A stretch of 26,810 bases of DNA from Lachnospiraceae bacterium (GTDB taxonomy: Bacteria > Bacillota > Clostridia > Lachnospirales > Lachnospiraceae). The notes under the pieces were generated by a model that worked only from the letters and a program-made list of their open reading frames with translations, searched no databases and was not told where the DNA came from. A program made the position numbers and the translations under genes. Where the stretch lies: positions 1 through 26,810 of the forward strand of contig VSOC01000043.1 of NCBI GenBank assembly GCA_009774615.1, written 5' to 3'. Below are positions 22,758 to 26,810 of the stretch, one piece after another; positions within the stretch are counted from its first letter, which is position 1, and the number at the start of each line of letters is the position of its first letter.

Positions 22758-22791
22758 AAGATTCAAGTCAAAGGAAATTCATGATTTAGCA

Positions 22792-22819
22792 TTGCAATTT
22801 TTCTAAAATCAGGTAAACT
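22792..22819 (+). promoter_or_regulatory. Candidate promoter of the aldo/keto reductase gene
   Basis: TTGCAA (22792-22797) and TAAACT (22814-22819) with a 16-base spacer, about 100 bases upstream of the start codon; each box matches 4/6. Confidence 0.35.
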
Positions 22820-22918
22820 GTTCATAAGAGAATATCTGAAAATAGGCGAAAAGGTCAGAGGTTTACGTTTATCTGAACAGAAAAATCTTTGGCACGCAAA
22901 AGGTTAGGAGGATACAGA

Positions 22919-23944
22919 ATGAAACAGATGGTTACTTTAGGAAGCACGGGAATTACCGTGAATAAAAACGGCTTCGGTGCCCTGCCCATCCAGCGGATTT
23001 CCACAGAGGATGCTGTTTATCTGCTGCACAAGGCATATAAAAGCGGCATCGACTTTTATGATACTGCCCACGCCTACACGGACAGCGAGAAAAAATTAGG
23101 GGAAGCCTTCCACGATGTCCGGGAAAAGATTTACATCGCCACAAAAACGGCGGCGACAACTGCCGATGTTTTCTGGAGGGAACTGGAAGAAAGTCTGAAA
23201 AGTCTGCGAACGAATTATATCGATATCTATCAGTTCCACAACCCGGATTTCTGCCCGAAACCAGGGGACGGCTCAGGGCTTTATGAGGCGGCATTAGAAG
23301 CAAAGGCACAGGGAAAAATCCGCCACATCGGCATTACCAACCACCGGCTGGCAGTGGCAAAGGAAGCCATCGCATCCGGTTTATACGAAACACTTCAGTT
23401 CCCGTTCTGTTATCTGGCTGCGGAAGCGGACTTTGAAATTGTGCAGATGTGCAAAGAAAAAAATATGGGCTTTATCTCCATGAAGGCTTTATCCGGCGGG
23501 CTGATCACCAACTCTGCCGCCGCCTACGCCTTCCAGGCACAGTTTGACCATGTCCTTCCGATCTGGGGCGTGCAGAGGGAAAAGGAACTGGATGAATTTT
23601 TAAGCTATATTGAAAATCCACCGAAGATGAGTGAAGAACTAGAAGCGATTATTGCTAAGGATAAAAAGGAACTTGCCGGGAACTTCTGCCGCGGCTGCGG
23701 CTATTGTATGCCCTGCCCGGTGGGTATAGAAATCAACAACTGCGCCCGGATGTCCCTGCTTATCCGCCGCTCTCCCTCCGCCGCCCAGCTCACCTCCGAG
23801 GTACAGGAAAAGATGGGAAAAATCGCCGACTGCCTCCACTGCGGTCAGTGCAAGTCAAAATGTCCCTACGGTCTGGATACGCCGACGCTGCTGGAAACGA
23901 ATTACAAAGATTATCAGGAGATTTTGGCGGGGAAGCCGTTATAG
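22919..23944 (+). CDS. Aldo/keto reductase with two C-terminal 4Fe-4S ferredoxin motifs
   Basis: A 341-residue cytosolic oxidoreductase. The TIM-barrel AKR domain has the catalytic tetrad Asp48 (DFYDTA), Tyr53, Lys76 (IATKT) and His107 (YQFHNPD). The C-terminal domain carries two iron-sulfur motifs, CRGCGYCMPCP (Cys257, 260, 263, 266) and CLHCGQCKSKCP (Cys305, 308, 311, 315), as in a clostridial AKR subgroup thought to exchange electrons with ferredoxin or flavin partners. The start is the ATG at 22919 with AGGAGG about 7 bases upstream; a longer TTG frame from 22889 is rejected. It is followed after 3 bases by a DMT transporter gene, so the pair is co-transcribed. The substrate cannot be read from sequence. 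Confidence 0.92.
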   Translation: MKQMVTLGSTGITVNKNGFGALPIQRISTEDAVYLLHKAYKSGIDFYDTAHAYTDSEKKLGEAFHDVREKIYIATKTAATTADVFWRELEESLKSLRTNYIDIYQFHNPDFCPKPGDGSGLYEAALEAKAQGKIRHIGITNHRLAVAKEAIASGLYETLQFPFCYLAAEADFEIVQMCKEKNMGFISMKALSGGLITNSAAAYAFQAQFDHVLPIWGVQREKELDEFLSYIENPPKMSEELEAIIAKDKKELAGNFCRGCGYCMPCPVGIEINNCARMSLLIRRSPSAAQLTSEVQEKMGKIADCLHCGQCKSKCPYGLDTPTLLETNYKDYQEILAGKPL

Positions 23945-23947
23945 GCC

Positions 23948-24805
23948 ATGGTTTACTTACTCTTAGCCATCGCCAGCAGCGCCATGGTTTCCATTGGTAT
24001 GCGGATAACAGAAAAATATGTCCGCAATACGATGGTGATGTTCACAGCCAACTATGCGCTGTGTCTGGTACTCTCTCTGTTTTACCTCGGAGATACCCGT
24101 CTTTTTACCCATGAACAGGGAATAGGAACCGCTGTTGCTCTGGGCGTGATAAGCGGGGTTTTCTATCTGCTGTGTTTTGTCTTACTGCAGAAAAATATTC
24201 GCTGCAATGGGGTTATTCTCTCCAGTGCAGCGATGAAATTAGGCTCGGTTATGATTCCTGTTCTCCTGGCCATCCTGCTTTTTCACGAACCCATGGGAAG
24301 GACAGCATTTGCAGGAATTATCCTTGCGGTCACGGCAATTCTTCTCATGAATATGAAAAAAGTAAGCAGGAAAAGCGGCGATGTACGCGGGGAGCGCAAA
24401 ACACCCTGGCTGCTTTTTTTGCTTCTGGGCAGCGGTTTTACAGACACGATGGCAAATATTTACGATAAAATCGGTGCAGAGGGATTAAAAAATCAATATC
24501 TTTTTTATACATTTTTTGCCGCATTATTAACAGCCCTTGTTATGGCATTGCTCAACAAACAGAAAATAAGATTCGCAGACATCGTCAGCGGCCTGCTGAT
24601 TGGTATTCCAAATTATTATTCTGCCAGATTTTTATTGCTGTCCCTTGGATATGTACCGGCAGTTATCGCCTATCCAGTATACAGCGCAGGTACAATTATG
24701 CTGACCAGTATCATCGGCCTGTTGCTTTTCTCTGAAAAACTCAATGCGCAGAAGAAGCTGGCTTTAGTGCTGATCCTGGCGGCATTGGTTTTGCTGAATC
24801 TTTAG
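23948..24805 (+). CDS. EamA/DMT family membrane transporter
   Basis: A 285-residue inner-membrane protein with about 10 hydrophobic segments in two EamA-like halves (roughly 1-135 and 150-285), the usual size for drug/metabolite transporters. A charged loop rich in Lys, Arg and Ser (about 136-156) separates the halves. The second half includes GIPNYYSARFLLLSLGYVPAVIAYPVYSAG, with glycine and proline bends typical of the family. The ATG is 3 bases after the reductase stop and lacks a clear ribosome site, suggesting translational coupling; a downstream start at residue 13 is possible. Substrate unknown. Confidence 0.82.
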   Translation: MVYLLLAIASSAMVSIGMRITEKYVRNTMVMFTANYALCLVLSLFYLGDTRLFTHEQGIGTAVALGVISGVFYLLCFVLLQKNIRCNGVILSSAAMKLGSVMIPVLLAILLFHEPMGRTAFAGIILAVTAILLMNMKKVSRKSGDVRGERKTPWLLFLLLGSGFTDTMANIYDKIGAEGLKNQYLFYTFFAALLTALVMALLNKQKIRFADIVSGLLIGIPNYYSARFLLLSLGYVPAVIAYPVYSAGTIMLTSIIGLLLFSEKLNAQKKLALVLILAALVLLNL

Positions 24806-24812
24806 ATGGATG

Positions 24813-25100
24813 TTAAGATTTGGGTATAAAAAATACACCCTTGTCAGGATGCTTCAAAGACGATACAATATTTTTGTGTGATGATTGTATCATGCTGGAA
24901 CATAATGAATAAAGTTGTTTGAACTGTGCTTCTTTTTGTTCTAATGAATTTTTATATGTTTCAAATAATTTAAAATAATCTTCTTTGGTTTCCAACATTG
25001 CACGGTCTTCTGATTCAATGCCGAGATCTGGAATATGAAAATACTTTATACCTACTGTTTCAACAATATGCTTTAATTTGTTTTTTGAAAACCCTATGCT
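24813..25100 (-). pseudogene. Decayed DUF488-family gene remnant
   Basis: The minus-strand frame gives GFSKNKLKHIVETVGIKYFHIPDLGIESEDRAMLETKEDYFKLFETY, which I recognise as the middle of a DUF488 protein (usual pattern: YGFSKK, then YIHIPELGI). The expected N-terminus (YTIG plus DVR) is missing. The frame begins at about 25100, where an IS200/IS605-like hairpin element abuts. Downstream the frame is shifted: the family's C-terminal CFEADPxxCHR is recognisable only by jumping frames around 24838-24875, where FEA and DPDK-C fragments appear. The open frame therefore ends in unrelated residues. Truncated at 5' and frameshifted at 3', it is not functional as DUF488. Confidence 0.6.
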
Positions 25101-25200
25101 GCTATCGCAGCTTGTCAGATGGGGCTTACACCCCACCTGACACAAGTAAGCCCCAACCCACCGCTTTCGTCTTTGCGACTTAGAAGCGGGGGACTTACTT
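25100..25200 (-). mobile_element. Orphan IS200/IS605-like terminal hairpins (no transposase)
   Basis: A compact block of nested hairpins. AAGTAAG (minus strand, 25200-25190 area) pairs with CTTACTT (25149-25139 area) around a stem formed by CCCCCGCTT and AAGCGGTGGG, with a small GTC-GCAAA-GAC tip. Next comes TGTCAGGTGGGG pairing with CCCCATCTGACA (25113-25144), then GCTGC-GATA-GCAGC at 25100-25113. Imperfect end hairpins of this kind are typical of IS200/IS605 and TnpB-only elements, where the end also encodes the omega RNA. No tnpA or tnpB is in the window, so this is a remnant or a small non-autonomous element. It lies at the junction between the DUF488 remnant and the repressor gene. Exact edges are uncertain by several bases. 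Confidence 0.5.
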
Positions 25201-25206
25201 GATAGG

Positions 25207-25902
25207 TTAAAATTTTCCTCTTAGTTCTACTACTTTTCCTATAATTTTTACAGATTTATCTATAATCTCCTGCTTGGAAAAAACCATGGGTTCATATTTG
25301 GGATTATTTGAAAGCAGCATAATTCCGTCTGAATATTTTTTTAAGCGCTTACAAGTAGCATCCTCCCCGTTAATTAGCACGATAACTGTTTCTCCACTTT
25401 CTGCATCATCTTGCTGGCGAACAATTACAACATCACCTTCTACTAATCGGGGTTCCATGCTATCCCCTTTTATTTGTAGACCAAAAAAATCGCCAGTGAC
25501 AGCCAGTTCTTCTGTAATTTCTTCGGTATCTATGATTTCTTCTACAGATTCGATGGGGATACCTGCGGCTACACGACCAAGAACGTTGACAGGGATTCCT
25601 TTTCTTTTAGTCGAGTTTGGTAAACTATTATTGTCAATAGTTATACTATCGGTACCTTTTTCATCTAACAACAAAACATCTCCATTAATCTTGCCAAATA
25701 AAATATTAAAATCAACGTTCATACCTTTAGCCGCTTGTTTAATACATTGTATAGATGGAGCAATAGGTTTTCCGGTTTTAGGATGACGATTTTTTTCGAG
25801 CAAAGAAATATAAGCTTTACTTAGACCACTTTTTTCGGCAAATAAGTCCATACTCATTTTATTTGTTTTTCTGTAATCTTTTATAATATCCCCTAATGTC
25901 AA
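25207..25902 (-). CDS. LexA/CI-like repressor: HTH_XRE plus S24 peptidase
   Basis: Phage- or ICE-type lysogeny repressor, 231 residues from a TTG start at 25902, chosen for the AAGGTGAT site just upstream and because LGDIIKDYRKTNKMSMDLFAEKSGLSKAYISLLE is a complete XRE helix-turn-helix start. The upstream extension to 25992 would cross the -10 and -35 boxes and is rejected. The C-terminal S24 domain has GRVAAGIPIE with the Ala113-Gly114 self-cleavage site, KGDSMEPRLVEGDVVIVR with Ser148, and DATCKRLKKY with Lys185. RecA-stimulated autocleavage upon DNA damage is expected from family knowledge. It faces divergent promoters with an operator-like repeat, but no phage structural genes are present here, only fragments. 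Confidence 0.92.
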   Translation of the reverse strand: MTLGDIIKDYRKTNKMSMDLFAEKSGLSKAYISLLEKNRHPKTGKPIAPSIQCIKQAAKGMNVDFNILFGKINGDVLLLDEKGTDSITIDNNSLPNSTKRKGIPVNVLGRVAAGIPIESVEEIIDTEEITEELAVTGDFFGLQIKGDSMEPRLVEGDVVIVRQQDDAESGETVIVLINGEDATCKRLKKYSDGIMLLSNNPKYEPMVFSKQEIIDKSVKIIGKVVELRGKF

Positions 25903-25932
25903 TATATCATCACCTTTTTTACTGTTTAATTT

Positions 25933-25961
25933 ATTATACAATGCAAAAGCAATACTGTCAA
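25933..25961 (-). promoter_or_regulatory. Full-consensus promoter of the repressor gene
   Basis: Minus strand TTGACA (25956-25961) and TATAAT (25933-25938) are both 6/6 with an ideal 17-base spacer. Such strength without repression is unusual and suggests autoregulation by the repressor. Confidence 0.8.
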
Positions 25962-25980
25962 ACATTTTGAACAAAACGTG

Positions 25981-26009
25981 TTGACAAAGCACATCTAATA
26001 TGCTAGACT
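25981..26009 (+). promoter_or_regulatory. Divergent promoter facing the right-hand element
   Basis: TTGACA (25981-25986, 6/6), 17 bases, TAGACT (26004-26009, 4/6). Its -35 lies 19 bases from the repressor's -35, a back-to-back layout like a lysis-lysogeny switch. The genes originally downstream appear truncated. Confidence 0.55.
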
Positions 26010-26135
26010 AATTTTTGTATAATAAATTAGACAAAAGTAGTTCAGTGTTTTTTTCAACTCTCCACCCGCTACTATCTGAACATAATCGGTAACGGATTCC
26101 TCATCAAAATAAACTATCTTGCAAATTTTCTCCAT
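25995..26135 (-). pseudogene. Truncated small ORF, 5' fragment resembling DUF6414-type N-termini
   Basis: A 46-residue frame opposite the divergent promoter. It begins at the ATG ending at 26135 with a good GAGAGGG site 4-5 bases upstream. The first 30 residues, MEKICKIVYFDEESVTDYVQIVAGGELKK, look like a real protein start; I associate IVYFDE plus DYxQI plus GG with DUF6414-like proteins, with limited certainty. From about residue 32 the frame reads through promoter and operator DNA (LIYYTKISLAY) and stops. The coding similarity therefore breaks near 26040, marking a recombination junction. Most likely a truncated remnant. Confidence 0.45.
26006..26032. promoter_or_regulatory. Candidate repressor operator
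   Basis: GACTAATTT (26006-26014) and AAATTAGAC (26024-26032) are inverted with 8/9 match and a 9-base spacer. The left arm overlaps the plus-strand -10 box, so binding would block the divergent promoter. Confidence 0.5.
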
Positions 26136-26218
26136 ATGTCCCTCTCGAAGTTATTTCCGTTTTTCTTCACATCAAGGTGTTTTTATAGCATCGCTTTCAG
26201 CAACTCTCCTCGCAAGCA

Positions 26219-26313
26219 GGAAGGGGAATGAATTTTGCAGCCAGAAGTGCAAGAACCAGTTTAATGTCTACAAATCAAGGGAAAAGAAGAAAGGAAACAA
26301 AAGAGATGATTGA
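26219..26313 (+). pseudogene. C-terminal fragment of a small Cys-containing protein, coupled to the next gene
   Basis: The plus-strand frame RKGNEFCSQKCKNQFNVYKSREKKKGNK looks like the end of a zinc-binding protein (C-x3-C followed by a basic tail), but the sequence upstream of about 26219 does not look like coding sequence. Its TGA overlaps the start of the following gene by 8 bases, a normal operon arrangement, so this is probably the 3' stub of a deleted ICE gene. I cannot name the family. Confidence 0.35.
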
Positions 26314-26810
26314 AAACAGGAATGTAAATATCATAACCGATGCGGACGGTAAAAAGCTGGTCTTGATTAACGATATCCGTTTCAAGGGCAAACGTCAGAT
26401 TGACTGGGATGATGTAAAGCAGTATCTCGAAGGATATGTCGGGGACTATTACGAGATTGAGGAAAATACGGAACGTATTTATATCGGAAGTGAACTTCCA
26501 GAAGAATATACGGAATCAGAAAGCCGTAAAAGCCTTATGGGTGCAAATGCAAAAGCGAAGGCAAACGCCGCTACTGCGATACCAGAGATGATCCAGATAG
26601 CATCTAACCCGGCTTTTGAAGAAAACCGCAAGGAAAAACACAATAAAAACGCAAAATACGGCTGGTACAGGTATGATGTCTGTTTTGCCCTCCCGGTCTA
26701 TGAGGAAAATGCGCTTGTAAGATACAATATCTTCCATGCCCGGCTTTTGATTAACCATGCTGAAAATGGCAGGAAATATCTGTATGATATTTTGGCAGTA
26801 AAAAAAGAAA
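26306..26810 (+). CDS. ICE/phage-associated hypothetical protein, partial (runs off right edge)
   Basis: An open frame from the ATG at 26306, preceded by AAAGGA about 10 bases upstream, to the end of the window; 168 complete codons, 3' end missing. The N-terminal part (MIENRNVNIITDADGKKLVLINDIRF) is followed by an acidic region, an Ala/Lys-rich stretch (NAKAKANAATAIPEMIQIA) and YGWYRYDVCFALPVYEENALVRYNIFHARLLINH then YLYDILAVKKE. I recall the last block from proteins of Lachnospiraceae conjugative elements and phages, possibly a PBECR-like nuclease or large polyvalent protein domain; this is recollection, not alignment. Start and coding nature are well supported; function is not known. Confidence 0.7.
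   Translation, partial: MIENRNVNIITDADGKKLVLINDIRFKGKRQIDWDDVKQYLEGYVGDYYEIEENTERIYIGSELPEEYTESESRKSLMGANAKAKANAATAIPEMIQIASNPAFEENRKEKHNKNAKYGWYRYDVCFALPVYEENALVRYNIFHARLLINHAENGRKYLYDILAVKKE

Noticed and set aside
22889..22918. TTG-initiated extension of the aldo/keto reductase
   Set aside because: The extension contains the AGGAGG site that serves the ATG at 22919.
25100..25200. Ordinary intrinsic terminator of the repressor gene
   Set aside because: Considered, since it follows the repressor stop. The multiple nested hairpins, lack of a T-run and the shared block with 5036-5090 fit a mobile element end better, though terminator activity is possible.
25274..25786. 170-residue plus-strand open frame
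   Set aside because: Antisense to the S24 repressor, with Ser/Thr/Pro-rich composition typical of a reverse-complement shadow.
25903..25992. N-terminal extension of the repressor to an upstream ATG
   Set aside because: It would place the full-consensus promoter inside the coding region and precede a complete HTH domain.

Overview
The window looks like a chromosomal segment of an anaerobic, probably gut-dwelling, member of the Bacillota, most likely Lachnospiraceae or a close Clostridia relative. The reasons are strong GGAGG ribosome binding sites, occasional TTG/GTG starts, a lipoprotein with a Gly/Ser/Ala/Thr/Glu-rich linker after the lipobox, and gene content dominated by acid-sugar and peptide catabolism. 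This assignment is inference; there is no rRNA, tRNA or other taxonomic marker, and no CRISPR array.

Layout. (1) 1-3400, minus strand: garR, a DapA-family aldolase/lyase and a glycerate kinase (open at the left edge) form an apparent operon. It is suited to turning a keto-deoxy sugar acid into pyruvate plus tartronate semialdehyde, then glycerate, then phosphoglycerate. A promoter with a palindrome beside its -35 box lies at 3352-3398. (2) 3590-5090, plus: a complete M18 aminopeptidase followed by a hairpin. (3) 5213-6279, plus: an AT-rich accessory islet with a near-consensus promoter, a short structured RNA ending in a terminator, and an AbiF/Abi_2 protein with an intact HEPN RNxxxH motif. 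(4) 6318-15895, minus: an eight-gene peptide uptake and hydrolysis cluster (M20D amidohydrolase, lipoprotein binding protein, two permeases, second M20D amidohydrolase, two ATPases, ArgE/DapE-type M20 peptidase). (5) 16134-19266, minus: a DUF4143-type ATPase and an unrecognised 611-residue helical protein, each with its own promoter. (6) 19356-21132, plus: DUF1177 and AroM, a conserved uncharacterised pair. (7) 21310-24805, plus: MATE transporter, ferredoxin-like aldo/keto reductase and DMT transporter. (8) 24806-26810: a mosaic accessory region with a decayed DUF488 remnant, an IS200/IS605-like hairpin end, a LexA/CI-like S24 repressor with divergent promoters, two truncated gene remnants, and the start of an ICE- or phage-type protein running off the right edge.

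How it fits together: regions 2, 4 and 6 read as a peptide/N-acyl amino acid economy in which transporter, amidohydrolases and aminopeptidase release amino acids and AroM/DUF1177 may process an unusual product. Regions 3 and 8 are acquired defence or mobile cargo, and both lie next to related hairpins that look like orphan IS200/IS605 ends. The most interesting system is the RNA-AbiF module at 5213-6279.
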